This document shows positions 25,567 through 34,242 of a DNA stretch of 64,000 nucleotides, one piece after another. Each line of letters opens with the position of its first letter. Positions within the stretch are counted from its first letter, which is position 1. A model generated the notes under the pieces. It was not told where the DNA came from and did no database searches. It saw only the letters and a list, made by a program, of their open reading frames with translations. This DNA comes from Rhizobium sp. P38BS-XIX (GTDB lineage Bacteria > Pseudomonadota > Alphaproteobacteria > Rhizobiales > Rhizobiaceae): assembly GCF_012641435.1 (NCBI RefSeq), contig NZ_JABAIJ010000007.1, forward strand, positions 124,001-188,000, written 5' to 3'. A program made the translations under genes and the position numbers.

Positions 25567-26730
25567 TTGGGCAATCTGGTTTTCGTCGCCAAGGAAAGCG
25601 CGGGGGAAGAGACGCGCGTCGCGGCATCTGCCGAAAGCGTGAAGAAGATGAGAAGTTTCGGCTTCGATGTCGTCATCGAAGCTGGCGCTGGAACAGCATC
25701 GCGCATTCCGGATGCGGAATATGAAGCGCTGGGTGCCCGTATAGGGACGGTCAAGGATGCGAAAGCAGCCGATGTCGTCCTCAAGGTCAGGCGGCCGACC
25801 ACCAAGGAAATCTCCGGCTACAAAAGCGGCGCCATCGTCATTGCCATCATGGATCCCTATGGCAACGAGGCGGCTCTTGCCGAAATGGCGCGTGCCGGTT
25901 TGACGAGCTTTGCCATGGAGCTGATGCCGCGCATCACGCGGGCTCAATCCATGGACGTGCTGTCGTCGCAGGCGAACCTGGCGGGTTATCAGGCCGTCAT
26001 CGAGGCCGCCGCCGTCTATGATCGCGCCTTGCCGATGATGATGACTGCGGCGGGCACGGTGCCGGCCGCAAAGGTCTTCGTCATGGGGGCGGGCGTTGCC
26101 GGCTTGCAGGCGATCGCAACGGCAAGACGCCTGGGTGCGCTGGTGTCGGCAACCGATGTGCGCCCCGCCGCCAAGGAGCAGGTCGCCTCGCTCGGGGCCA
26201 AGTTCATTGCCGTCGAAGACGAAGAATTCAAGGCCGCCGAAACTGCCGGTGGCTATGCCAAGGAAATGTCCAGAGAGTATCAGGCCAAGCAGGCCGCGCT
26301 CGTTGCCGATCACATCGCCAAGCAGGACATCATCATCACCACCGCGCTGATACCAGGGCGTCCCGCACCAAGGCTTGTCGTCCGCGACATGCTGAAGGCG
26401 ATGCGCCCCGGCGCCGTTGCCGTGGATCTCGCCGTCGAGCGTGGCGGCAATATCGAGGGGGCGGAGTACGGTAGGATTGCCGATGTCGAAGGCGTGCGGG
26501 TGATCGGATATCCGAACATGGCCGGCCGCATCGCGGCCAGCGCGTCTGCTCTCTATGCGAAGAACCTCGTCACCTTCCTGGAAACGATGGTCGACAAGGA
26601 CAGCAAGAGCCTCGGCCTCAATCGTGCCGACGAGCTGATCAAGGCGACGATGCTGACCGATGGCGGCGAAGTCGTGCACCCGAATTTCGTCGACCCCGAT
26701 CAGCCGACGGTCAGCAAGGGAGATCTGTAA
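25567..26730 (+). CDS. pntAA: NAD(P) transhydrogenase subunit alpha part 1
   Basis: 387 residues from TTG (GCGAGG about eight bases upstream); GTG and TTG codons just before are also possible. It is the NAD(H)-binding domain I: FVAKESAGEETRVA at the N-terminus (alanine dehydrogenase/PNT fold), the RQD-like loop and the nucleotide motif VFVMGAGVAGLQAIATARRLG near 165-181, and SATDVRP. It transfers hydride from NADH to NADP in the proton-driven enzyme, giving NADPH. The split into alpha1 and alpha2 chains is usual in alphaproteobacteria. It ends one base before the pntAB ATG. Confidence 0.95.
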   Translation: MGNLVFVAKESAGEETRVAASAESVKKMRSFGFDVVIEAGAGTASRIPDAEYEALGARIGTVKDAKAADVVLKVRRPTTKEISGYKSGAIVIAIMDPYGNEAALAEMARAGLTSFAMELMPRITRAQSMDVLSSQANLAGYQAVIEAAAVYDRALPMMMTAAGTVPAAKVFVMGAGVAGLQAIATARRLGALVSATDVRPAAKEQVASLGAKFIAVEDEEFKAAETAGGYAKEMSREYQAKQAALVADHIAKQDIIITTALIPGRPAPRLVVRDMLKAMRPGAVAVDLAVERGGNIEGAEYGRIADVEGVRVIGYPNMAGRIAASASALYAKNLVTFLETMVDKDSKSLGLNRADELIKATMLTDGGEVVHPNFVDPDQPTVSKGDL

Positions 26731-26731
26731 G

Positions 26732-27130
26732 ATGGCCAGTCAAGCAATGGACCAGGCACTCCAGCAACTGAACGATGCCGTGACCGCCGTCCGCACCGCT
26801 GCCGCACAGGCTCCGGAGGCCGTCAGCGCGGCGACGGGCGGAGCGGTCGATCCCTTTGTTTTCCAGCTGGCAATCTTCGTGCTCGCCATTTTCGTCGGCT
26901 ATTATGTCGTCTGGTCAGTGACGCCGGCCCTGCACACGCCGCTGATGGCGGTGACGAACGCCATTTCCTCCGTCATCGTCGTCGGCGCGTTGCTCGCGGT
27001 TGGAATTTCGGCAAGCGGCCTCGCCACGGGCTTCGGCTTCGTGGCGTTGGTGCTCGTTTCGGTCAATATCGTCGGCGGTTTCCTTGTCACCCAGCGAATG
27101 CTGGCGATGTACAAGAAGAAAGACAAGTGA
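26732..27130 (+). CDS. pntAB: NAD(P) transhydrogenase subunit alpha part 2
   Basis: 132 residues with a polar N-terminal stretch of about 45 residues, then three to four membrane helices (VFQLAIFVLAIFVGYYVVW, the VTNAISSVIVVGALLA helix, and VNIVGG). This is the alpha-subunit part of the membrane domain II. It is one base from pntAA and seven bases from pntB, so the three form one operon. Confidence 0.95.
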   Translation: MASQAMDQALQQLNDAVTAVRTAAAQAPEAVSAATGGAVDPFVFQLAIFVLAIFVGYYVVWSVTPALHTPLMAVTNAISSVIVVGALLAVGISASGLATGFGFVALVLVSVNIVGGFLVTQRMLAMYKKKDK

Positions 27131-27137
27131 GGGCGGC

Positions 27138-28535
27138 ATGCTGAGCAATATCGCGGCTTTCCTCTATCTCGTTTCCGGTGTGCTGTTCATTCTGGCGCTG
27201 CGCGGCCTGTCGCATCCGGCAACAAGCCGGCGCGGCAATCTCTACGGCATGGTGGGGATGGCCATTGCCATTGTCACCACGCTGGTGCTGGCAACGCCGT
27301 CCTTCGCCGGCTTTGTGCTGATCGTTCTCGGTCTGGCCATCGGCGGCGGGGCGGGCGCTTACATCGCGCGCGTCATTCCGATGACATCAATGCCGCAACT
27401 CGTGGCGGGATTCCATTCGCTCGTCGGTCTTGCAGCCGTGCTTGTGGCCGCCTCGGCGCTCTATACGCCATCGTCTTTCGGCATCGGCGATATCGGCCAT
27501 ATCCATACCGAAGCCCGCATTGAAATGGCGATCGGCGTTGCCATCGGCGCGTTGACGTTTACCGGCTCGATCATCGCCTTCCTGAAGCTCGATGGGCGCA
27601 TGTCCGGCAAGCCGATCATGCTGCCGAACCGTCACGTCATCAATGCCGCCCTGCTCGTTCTGATCGTGCTCTTCATCATCAACCTTGCCGTGAGCGAAAG
27701 CCATTTCGCCTTCTGGGCCGTCGTCGCGCTCTCGCTGGCGCTCGGCGTGCTGTTGATCGTGCCGATCGGCGGCGCCGACATGCCGGTCGTCGTGTCGATG
27801 CTGAATTCCTATTCCGGTTGGGCTGCCGCCGGCATCGGGTTCACGCTCGGCAATCTCGCGCTGATCATTACCGGCGCGCTTGTGGGTTCTTCGGGCGCGA
27901 TCCTGTCCTACATCATGTGCAAGGGCATGAACCGGTCCTTCATTTCCGTCATCCTCGGCGGTTTCGGCGGCGAGACGACAGGTGGCGCTGCTGACAATTC
28001 CGACAAGACGGTCAAGCTCGGCTCGGCCGAGGATGCCGCCTATCTGATGGCGAATGCGTCCAAGGTTATCATCGTGCCGGGCTACGGCATGGCGGTGGCG
28101 CAGGCTCAGCATGCGCTGCGCGAAATGGCGGACAGGCTGAAGGCACATGGTGTCGAGGTAAAATACGCCATCCATCCCGTCGCCGGCCGCATGCCCGGTC
28201 ACATGAACGTGCTGCTGGCGGAAGCCAACGTGCCGTATGACGAGGTCTTCGAGCTCGAGGATATCAATTCGGAGTTTGCGCAAGCCGATGTCGCTTATGT
28301 CATCGGCGCCAACGACGTCACCAATCCGGCGGCGCGCGATGACAAGACATCGCCGATCTACGGCATGCCGATCCTCGATGTCGACAAGGCCAAGACCTGC
28401 CTCTTCGTCAAGCGTTCGCTCGGCTCCGGCTACGCGGGCATCGACAACACGCTGTTCTACAAGGACGGAACGATGATGCTGCTGGGCGACGCCAAGAAGG
28501 TGACCGAGGAAATCGTCAAGGCGATGAACGAGTGA
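27138..28535 (+). CDS. pntB: NAD(P) transhydrogenase subunit beta
   Basis: 465 residues. About eight or nine membrane helices (1-265) form the beta part of the proton channel, including the conserved His in IGDIGHIHTEARIEM. They are followed by the NADP(H)-binding domain III (about 290-465) with VPGYGMAVAQAQH and GANDVTNPAARDD, both diagnostic. It pairs with the two alpha chains to couple proton entry to NADPH formation. GAGGGCGGC precedes the ATG. The gene faces the histidine kinase gene tail to tail. Confidence 0.96.
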   Translation: MLSNIAAFLYLVSGVLFILALRGLSHPATSRRGNLYGMVGMAIAIVTTLVLATPSFAGFVLIVLGLAIGGGAGAYIARVIPMTSMPQLVAGFHSLVGLAAVLVAASALYTPSSFGIGDIGHIHTEARIEMAIGVAIGALTFTGSIIAFLKLDGRMSGKPIMLPNRHVINAALLVLIVLFIINLAVSESHFAFWAVVALSLALGVLLIVPIGGADMPVVVSMLNSYSGWAAAGIGFTLGNLALIITGALVGSSGAILSYIMCKGMNRSFISVILGGFGGETTGGAADNSDKTVKLGSAEDAAYLMANASKVIIVPGYGMAVAQAQHALREMADRLKAHGVEVKYAIHPVAGRMPGHMNVLLAEANVPYDEVFELEDINSEFAQADVAYVIGANDVTNPAARDDKTSPIYGMPILDVDKAKTCLFVKRSLGSGYAGIDNTLFYKDGTMMLLGDAKKVTEEIVKAMNE

Positions 28536-28573
28536 GCATGCTTCTAACCAATCGATGAGAGCGACGCCGGCGC

Positions 28574-30289
28574 CTATGTGCGCTCGCGCTCCATGATGTT
28601 GCGCGGCGCGACCAACATCCAGACAAGGCCGCCCGGGCGGAAGTCGATCTCGACATTGCCGCTGAAGGAAGCGGCGGCGTGAGCCTTGGTCACGGTCGTG
28701 CCGAACCCGGTTACCGTGGGCGGCTTGACCGGTGGACCGCCGCTTTCCGTCCAGGTGAAGCGGATCATCGTTCCGGCCTCGCTGGCTTCATTTTTCCATT
28801 CGATGACGATTTTGCCTTCGGGTGCCGAAAGGGCGCCGTATTTCACCGAGTTTGTCGCCAGTTCATGCAGGACAAGCCCCAGGTTTTGAACGGCTTCCGG
28901 CTTCAGCAAGAAATCGGTGCCGACAACGTCGAGGTGTTGTGGCGCCTGCAGGAAGGTGGCCAGATGGATGTCGATTACCCGGCGCAGCGAAACGCCCGAC
29001 CATTGTTCGCTCGTCAAGACTTCGATCGATCGCGCCAGCCCCTCGAGGCGGTCGGCGACGGCGCGCTGGAATGTGTCCACACTGTCGGTTTGCCGCGCAA
29101 GCTGCCGGGTCATCGCCTGTGCGAGCGCCAGCAGGTTCTTGGTGCGGTGAACCAGCTCGTGCATGACGAAATGCAGCCGGTCTTCCGTGACGCTGCGATC
29201 GAACGAGGCATTGGAAAGAGCGACGGCGACCTGATTGGCTTCGATGACGCTGGTGTCGATCGGTGCGACGATCTCGCCCCGACCCATGCGGTCAGCCATG
29301 CCGGCAATGTCCTGTATCGTGGTGCGCACCTGCCGTGCCAGGGCATAGACGGCAATCAGAGCGATCATCAGCAGCGTGACGCCGCCATAGATCAGGAAGC
29401 GCCAGGTACTCATCAGGGATGCTTGCGCTGACGCGACCGGCCCCCACACGACGGCTTTCCATGACCATCCGGAGATTTGTGCATAGCCAAGCAGCGAGTG
29501 CGGCAGGATCTTTTCATCCTGATAAACGCCGCTCGAGGCGATCAGTTTCGAGAGGATCTCTTTGTCGAACGGGTCGCCGGGCACATGCCTGGTCGGTCCG
29601 CCGGCAGCGATCACATGGCCTGATTTGTCGAGTATGGCGGCAGACCAGCCCGGCGGGAGCGCCTGCGTCGTGACAAGCTTGGCAAGCTCGTCCGCATCCT
29701 GTGTGATTGCGAGCGCCGCCCCGGCCGAAGAATGATCCAGCGGCAGGGTGACGTTATAAACCCATCGATGCGTGTTCGCGCCACGGAAGACATCGGACGC
29801 TTCTATACGCCCGGAATCGAGTGCCGATTGAAGTGCTGTGGGATTGCCGGTCTTGCCGAGCGGCTGACCGAGCGGCCAACGCGTGTTGAGGCGCAGCGTG
29901 CCATCCTTGTTCATCAACAGGACGAAGAGCGAATCCGTTCGCAGCACCGTTTCCGTGCGGGCGAAGAAGGTGGCGATATCGTTGTGCTCGAGTTCCGGTG
30001 ATGACGACAGGAGACGCAGCGTCGTCGCCATGTCCTGCAGCTGCCGGTCGATAACGCGGGCCAGAGCCTGGGCGTCCTGCACCGTGTCGCCCTTCAAGGC
30101 ATCGCGTTCGTTGTCCTCGAGCTGCACGAGAAGCAACGCGACGAAGGCAAGAATAGGCAACGCAATCGCCAAGGCGATGGCGATGAGATAGGCCCCAATC
30201 GACGCTTTCGGGAAATGCGGCTTCCTCATGGTGCGATCAACCGATCGTAGCTCCATGACGAGCGGATGCGCTGGCAAACGCGAAAACAT
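28574..30289 (-). CDS. HWE-family sensor histidine kinase
   Basis: 571 residues (an ATG at 30229 would give 551). A membrane helix at about 30-55, a periplasmic sensor region of about 240 residues resembling double-Cache domains, a second helix at about 299-318, and a HAMP-like linker lead to the kinase. The phospho-acceptor His is in HELVHRTKNLLAL (H381), and the N-box is LHELATNSVKYGALS. TWTESGG provides the Trp-x-Glu that gives HWE kinases their name. No response regulator lies nearby, so it is an orphan that may phosphorylate a stand-alone receiver. Confidence 0.9.
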   Translation of the reverse strand: MFSRLPAHPLVMELRSVDRTMRKPHFPKASIGAYLIAIALAIALPILAFVALLLVQLEDNERDALKGDTVQDAQALARVIDRQLQDMATTLRLLSSSPELEHNDIATFFARTETVLRTDSLFVLLMNKDGTLRLNTRWPLGQPLGKTGNPTALQSALDSGRIEASDVFRGANTHRWVYNVTLPLDHSSAGAALAITQDADELAKLVTTQALPPGWSAAILDKSGHVIAAGGPTRHVPGDPFDKEILSKLIASSGVYQDEKILPHSLLGYAQISGWSWKAVVWGPVASAQASLMSTWRFLIYGGVTLLMIALIAVYALARQVRTTIQDIAGMADRMGRGEIVAPIDTSVIEANQVAVALSNASFDRSVTEDRLHFVMHELVHRTKNLLALAQAMTRQLARQTDSVDTFQRAVADRLEGLARSIEVLTSEQWSGVSLRRVIDIHLATFLQAPQHLDVVGTDFLLKPEAVQNLGLVLHELATNSVKYGALSAPEGKIVIEWKNEASEAGTMIRFTWTESGGPPVKPPTVTGFGTTVTKAHAAASFSGNVEIDFRPGGLVWMLVAPRNIMERERT

Positions 30290-30472
30290 TGGTTCTGGTC
30301 ATCATGCCAAGCGCCCCCTTGCTTAGATCCAAGCTGCTTACCCTCTAAGCGCCCATGTTAGGGCTCGGTAAATTGCCTTGCAACATCAGAAAAGTCACTA
30401 CTCATGAAATCATTAGCGATCCCGTATGCTTACGACTGCCGTCATGCATCCTCAGAGTTGCGATATTCCCTT

Positions 30473-31561
30473 TTATCTGGTGGTGCCCGCGAAGCGTGAC
30501 AGGCGGAAGGGTGCCAGGTCCGGGGAAGTATCGCCGTCGACAATCTCCTGCGCGGCCAGCAAACCGACCAGCGGTGCCAGGGTGACTCCTGAATGGAGGA
30601 CCGCGATATAAAGACCGGGCGCCTGATCCGCGTGACCGATGACGGGCATCCCGTCCTCCGGCGTCGGGCGATAGCCGATGGTGTAAAAATCGAGTTCCAG
30701 CGCTTCGCCAGCCTTCAGGGCCGCTTTGACTTTTGCGAAGAGTTCATCGGCGGCTTTCTGTGGATTGTCGCCTGGGTCTTTGCCGCCGAAGTCGCCGCCG
30801 GCAATGATGCGTCCATCCGCCGTCTGCCGCATATGCAGGCCCGGCGCCATCACCAAACCGTTCAGGAGTTTCGGTGCCGGGCGGGAGTGGACGATGAGGC
30901 CTGGCGGCGGTGGCAGTTCGAGGGGAACATCGATACCGGCGGTGGCGGCTAGATCTGGTGTCGCGGTGCCGGCGGCCAGTACGACGTAATCGGCGCGTGT
31001 CATCCCGTCACTGGTTTCGACGCCGACGACCTTCCCGTTTTCTGTCAGCAGGCGGCGAACCTCCAGACCGGACAGCACCGTCGCGCCAAGGCGCTGCGCA
31101 TCCTTCAACAACAGCTCGGCTGCAGCGACAGGTTCGACCGCCCCTTCCTCGGCAATGTGCAGGGCATAATCCGGCGGAAAGGCGAGATTGGGTTCGGTCA
31201 TGATGCTCGTGGCGCGATTGACCGGCTGCAGGCCATAGCCCCAACCGTGATGCTGCGCGGCATAGGCATCGAGCTCCGTTTCCGAAAGATCCCAGCACAA
31301 TCCGCCGCACCAGGCGAGCGGCAAATCCGGCAACTCTGCCGCCAATCTCGACCATTCGCGCATGGAGCGATGTCTGAGGCGGAAATAGAATTCCGGATTG
31401 CCCCAGCTTGCGTTGATCCAGGCGAAAGAATTCGGTGTTGCCTCGCCGCCGATCTTTTGCGCGATCACCATCACCGACGCGCCTTTGTGCTGAAGATGCC
31501 AAGCGATGGACGCGCCGATGATGCCGGCGCCAATGACGATGATTTTCTGCGGGGAGGGCAT
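30473..31561 (-). CDS. FAD-dependent oxidoreductase, DAO family
   Basis: 362 residues. The N-terminal dinucleotide-binding motif is VIGAGIIGASIAWHL (residues 10-24), and the C-terminal FAD contact is GYRPTPEDGMPVIG followed by AVLHSGVTLAPLVG. This pattern fits glycine oxidase or D-amino-acid dehydrogenase-like enzymes that oxidise amines or D-amino acids. No signal peptide is seen. The neighbours do not show the substrate. Confidence 0.88.
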   Translation of the reverse strand: MPSPQKIIVIGAGIIGASIAWHLQHKGASVMVIAQKIGGEATPNSFAWINASWGNPEFYFRLRHRSMREWSRLAAELPDLPLAWCGGLCWDLSETELDAYAAQHHGWGYGLQPVNRATSIMTEPNLAFPPDYALHIAEEGAVEPVAAAELLLKDAQRLGATVLSGLEVRRLLTENGKVVGVETSDGMTRADYVVLAAGTATPDLAATAGIDVPLELPPPPGLIVHSRPAPKLLNGLVMAPGLHMRQTADGRIIAGGDFGGKDPGDNPQKAADELFAKVKAALKAGEALELDFYTIGYRPTPEDGMPVIGHADQAPGLYIAVLHSGVTLAPLVGLLAAQEIVDGDTSPDLAPFRLSRFAGTTR

Positions 31562-31720
31562 GTGGCTGTCTCGTTTGCTTGGGGGAATGGCAAGACTAAA
31601 TCATGTCGCGCTGAAAATGTTCAGCGGTTTGGCGATGACGATATGCGTAAAGTCAAAAACTGGAAGTGCAGGAAGCCAATCCTTTATATCGCGACGCACC
31701 TAGGCGCTCGACCATGCAAA

Positions 31721-31752
31721 TAAAAGCCGCCGGACAGGGGGCTGCCGGCGGC
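31721..31752 (-). terminator. intrinsic terminator of the TPR lipoprotein gene
   Basis: On the minus strand GCCGCCGG and CCGGCGGC pair across a ten-base loop and are followed by TTTTAT. It starts 26 bases past the stop codon of the TPR gene. Confidence 0.8.
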
Positions 31753-31777
31753 GGGACGTCACATCAATATGCTGGCG

Positions 31778-32656
31778 CTATGAGGAGCCGGCGCCTACGC
31801 GAGCCAGGCCGTCTCTGGCCGGCTGGTAGTTTGGATCGAGATTGACGGCGTGCTGATAGGAGCGACGGGCTTTCACCTTGTCACCCTTGCGCTCGTACAC
31901 GAACGCCTGGTTCGCCCAGGATTCGGCGACCTTGTTGTTCAGGTCGATCGCGTGGTTGAAATCGGCAAAAGCGTTGTCGTCGTCGTTCTGCGCGAGATAG
32001 GAGATGCCGCGGCTGTTGTACGGCTCCGGCGAGTTCGGCGACAGCGAGATTGCCTTCGAGAAGTCGTCGATCGCCTTGTCCTGCTGATTGCGCTTCTGGA
32101 AGATCACGCCACGGCCGTTATAGGCGCGGCCGTCCGTTGTGCCGAGGCTGATCGCCTTGGAATAATCGTTGAAAGCATCGTTGTCGCGGCCGGCCTGGCG
32201 GTAGAGATTACCACGGCCGATATAGGCGACGTCGTAGCTGCCGTTGATCTGCAATGCTGCATTGTAGTCCGCGATGGCTTCAGGCAGCTTGCCCATGTTG
32301 CGGTAGATAAGCGCGCGGTTGGCATAGGCCTGGTAAAACTTCGGATTAAGCTGAATGGCCTGATTGAAGTCGCCGAGCGCACGGTTGAAGTCACCGCCGC
32401 GACCATAGGCCGTGCCGCGAACGTTGTAGCCTTCCGGATCCTGCGGATTGGAATTGATGACCGAGGTCAGCGAGGCGATATTTTCCGAAGACCCTTGCGC
32501 CTTGTCGATCTGGATCACGTTATCGGTGGAAGCAGTCTGGCAGCTGGAAAGGCTGATTGCGGCAAGCATCGCCAAAGCAGGCAGCACCGCAGCGCGCTTC
32601 GAAACGAATAAGGACAGGTTCGAAGTGCGGAACTTTACGGAAGTCGTCATTGCCAT
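31778..32656 (-). CDS. TPR-repeat lipoprotein
   Basis: 292 residues (start at MAMTTS; MTTS two codons later is equally possible). After a basic segment and a hydrophobic stretch there is a lipobox LSSC (Cys about 39), so it should be a lipid-anchored periplasmic or outer-membrane protein. The rest is five or six TPR units of 34 residues, with repeated YNSRGISY, YNGRGVIF and AYANRALIYRNMGK-type helices. Similar proteins act as scaffolds in envelope assembly (NlpI-like); the partner is not known. Confidence 0.88.
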   Translation of the reverse strand: MAMTTSVKFRTSNLSLFVSKRAAVLPALAMLAAISLSSCQTASTDNVIQIDKAQGSSENIASLTSVINSNPQDPEGYNVRGTAYGRGGDFNRALGDFNQAIQLNPKFYQAYANRALIYRNMGKLPEAIADYNAALQINGSYDVAYIGRGNLYRQAGRDNDAFNDYSKAISLGTTDGRAYNGRGVIFQKRNQQDKAIDDFSKAISLSPNSPEPYNSRGISYLAQNDDDNAFADFNHAIDLNNKVAESWANQAFVYERKGDKVKARRSYQHAVNLDPNYQPARDGLARVGAGSS

Positions 32657-32727
32657 TATCGGGTCGCTTTCCCCATGCGTCATATCAGGCTGTTCTGATT
32701 TAATCCGATTTGCCCAGAGAATAAATC

Positions 32728-32760
32728 AAAAAAGGCGGCGGCGAACGACTCGCCCCCGCC
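32728..32760 (-). terminator. intrinsic terminator of rpsU
   Basis: On the minus strand GGCGGGGGCGA and TTCGCCGCCGCC fold into a strong hairpin followed by TTTTTT, 34 bases after the rpsU stop codon. Confidence 0.85.
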
Positions 32761-32794
32761 ACACATGCATCTGAAAACGTCGAAAAAACGGCGA

Positions 32795-33007
32795 TTACTT
32801 GGCAACGAGGCCTTCGCGCTGTGCGCGCTTGCGAGCAAGCTTGCGAACGCGACGAACAGCTTCAGCCTTTTCGCGAGCACGCTTCTGCGACGGCTTTTCA
32901 TAGTAGTCGCGCATCTTCATTTCGCGGAAAATACCTTCGCGCTGCATCTTCTTCTTGAGAGCGCGGAGAGCCTGGTCGACATTGTTATCGCGGACAAGTA
33001 CCTGCAC
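32795..33007 (-). CDS. rpsU: 30S ribosomal protein S21
   Basis: 70 residues. The start is GTG at 33007, giving MQVLVRDNNVDQALRALKK as in other rhizobial S21 proteins, with AAGGAA about ten bases upstream; the GTG nine bases earlier (33016) would sit only two bases from that site. The basic C-terminal half (KRAREKAEAVRRVRKLARKR) contacts rRNA. S21 sits on the small subunit near the anti-Shine-Dalgarno end and helps initiation. Confidence 0.95.
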   Translation of the reverse strand: MQVLVRDNNVDQALRALKKKMQREGIFREMKMRDYYEKPSQKRAREKAEAVRRVRKLARKRAQREGLVAK

Positions 33008-33351
33008 GAGAATCACGTTCCTTTGGTTTGGTTGATGCCAGCGGCAACAGCAGCGCCAGGAGGCAAAAAAATAACGTTCGCGAAGCCGCAGCCTTGCGAT
33101 TGGTTAGGCGAGATAACAGATCGGTTTCTCAAAGTCTAGCCAGATCGTGAGTTTGCAGAGGAAAAAGCTAGTTGTCGAGTGTTGAAAAGAGCCGCAAGGC
33201 CTTGGTTGCCTTGCGACGGCTATGAGAGATGAACTTCATTTCGTCCGTTTTCGAACAGACATGCCTGTGCAAAAATTCCGATTCATGATCATGCAACAGA
33301 TGCTGCTGCCTGATTCCCGCAGCAACTAAAGGCCGAAAAGGGAAGCGCTTT
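33008..33351. other. intergenic region with rpsU promoter and an orphan minus-strand terminator-like hairpin
   Basis: This 344-base space separates rpsU from the divergent exported-protein gene. At 33191-33220 there is a hairpin (GCCG-CAAGGC with GCCTTG-CGA-CGGC, three-base bulge). Read on the minus strand it is followed by TCTTTTC, like an intrinsic terminator. A 23-codon basic open frame (starting MKFISHSRRKATKAL) runs through it on the minus strand from about 33239. Confidence 0.45.
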
Positions 33352-33627
33352 ATGAAAGCAATCAATTTCGTTGCTGCCGGAAGGCTACTTGTCGCGCTCA
33401 TGCTTGCCCTTATGGTTCTGGCTGCTCTTGAGGCCGCCATGGCCGGCGAGGTGCGTTTCGGCAAGAATGTCCGCATCGGCGGACACGATTTTTCGAACCA
33501 AACGTTCGATAGCAGGCACCGTGCAAGAATTTATCTTTACAACCAGAAGCCGCGCAACGAAGGATGCGTCTGGCGCGGGGATGGCCATGGTGGCCGGGTG
33601 AAGGTTTGTCACCTGCGGCGCAAATAG
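33352..33627 (+). CDS. small exported basic protein, unknown
   Basis: 91 residues with a signal peptide ending AMA (about residue 31) and a mature basic part of about 60 residues with two Cys (EGCVW, KVCHL) that may form a disulfide, and many Arg/His. AAGGGAAG lies seven bases before the ATG. I do not recognise the family. Confidence 0.65.
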   Translation: MKAINFVAAGRLLVALMLALMVLAALEAAMAGEVRFGKNVRIGGHDFSNQTFDSRHRARIYLYNQKPRNEGCVWRGDGHGGRVKVCHLRRK

Positions 33628-33646
33628 GACGCAGTAAGGGGATATT

Positions 33647-34129
33647 ATGAACGATCAGAACATGCCGGCGAGCGTACAGTACTATAAGCGCCTCACATAC
33701 GCTGGCATGGCGCTCATTTTTTTAAACCTTTTGGTGAATTGGGATAAGGTGGGGGCCAAGCATTTTTCGGAAGCACCGCTCGCCTATATAATTTTGCAAA
33801 TCGCATTTCTTTGTATCCAAATCTTCTGGGTTTGGCTGGTTGCTCGCAGACGGGTGAACTGGGCGCGCTGGATGACACTTGGCGCGCAATTTGCGATGAT
33901 GTTCATCATTGGTTGCGGCTTCGGTATGCTCACCGAGAGAGGTCATGCTTACGGGACCGCTAGGGAACTCGTTTTCCTAATTCTGGCGACGGTGTCTTAT
34001 CTGCTTGCGGCGTGTCTTCTTTTTACGCGTGGCGCAACACTGTGGTTTGTTCACCAGACAGCTGAATTTGCTCATGCGGGCGCTAACGCCGCAAGTGGTT
34101 CAGCCTTGCGGTCCGATGGTTCTTTTTAA
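33647..34129 (+). CDS. four-helix membrane protein, unknown
   Basis: 160 residues with four predicted membrane helices (about 14-30, 42-62, 75-95, 107-128) and a polar C-terminal tail. TAAGGGG lies six bases before the ATG. Codon use is more AT-rich than the neighbours, suggesting a lineage-specific gene. It follows the small exported protein by 19 bases, so the two may be co-transcribed. No family recognised. Confidence 0.65.
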   Translation: MNDQNMPASVQYYKRLTYAGMALIFLNLLVNWDKVGAKHFSEAPLAYIILQIAFLCIQIFWVWLVARRRVNWARWMTLGAQFAMMFIIGCGFGMLTERGHAYGTARELVFLILATVSYLLAACLLFTRGATLWFVHQTAEFAHAGANAASGSALRSDGSF

Positions 34130-34242
34130 CCGTGTCGAAAGACGGTCCCTAATGCGTCGCAAAAGAGCCGTTGTGTCGGTTTTTGATTTGCGATCTGTAT
34201 GACCCAGAAGAAGGGCGTCTTGCCTGAAGGAGTTGAGGGCGA

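Noticed and set aside
33168..33476. A 102-codon minus-strand open frame opposite the small exported protein
   Set aside because: It is mainly the complement of the signal-peptide gene; only its last 23 codons lie free, and these are listed separately as a question.
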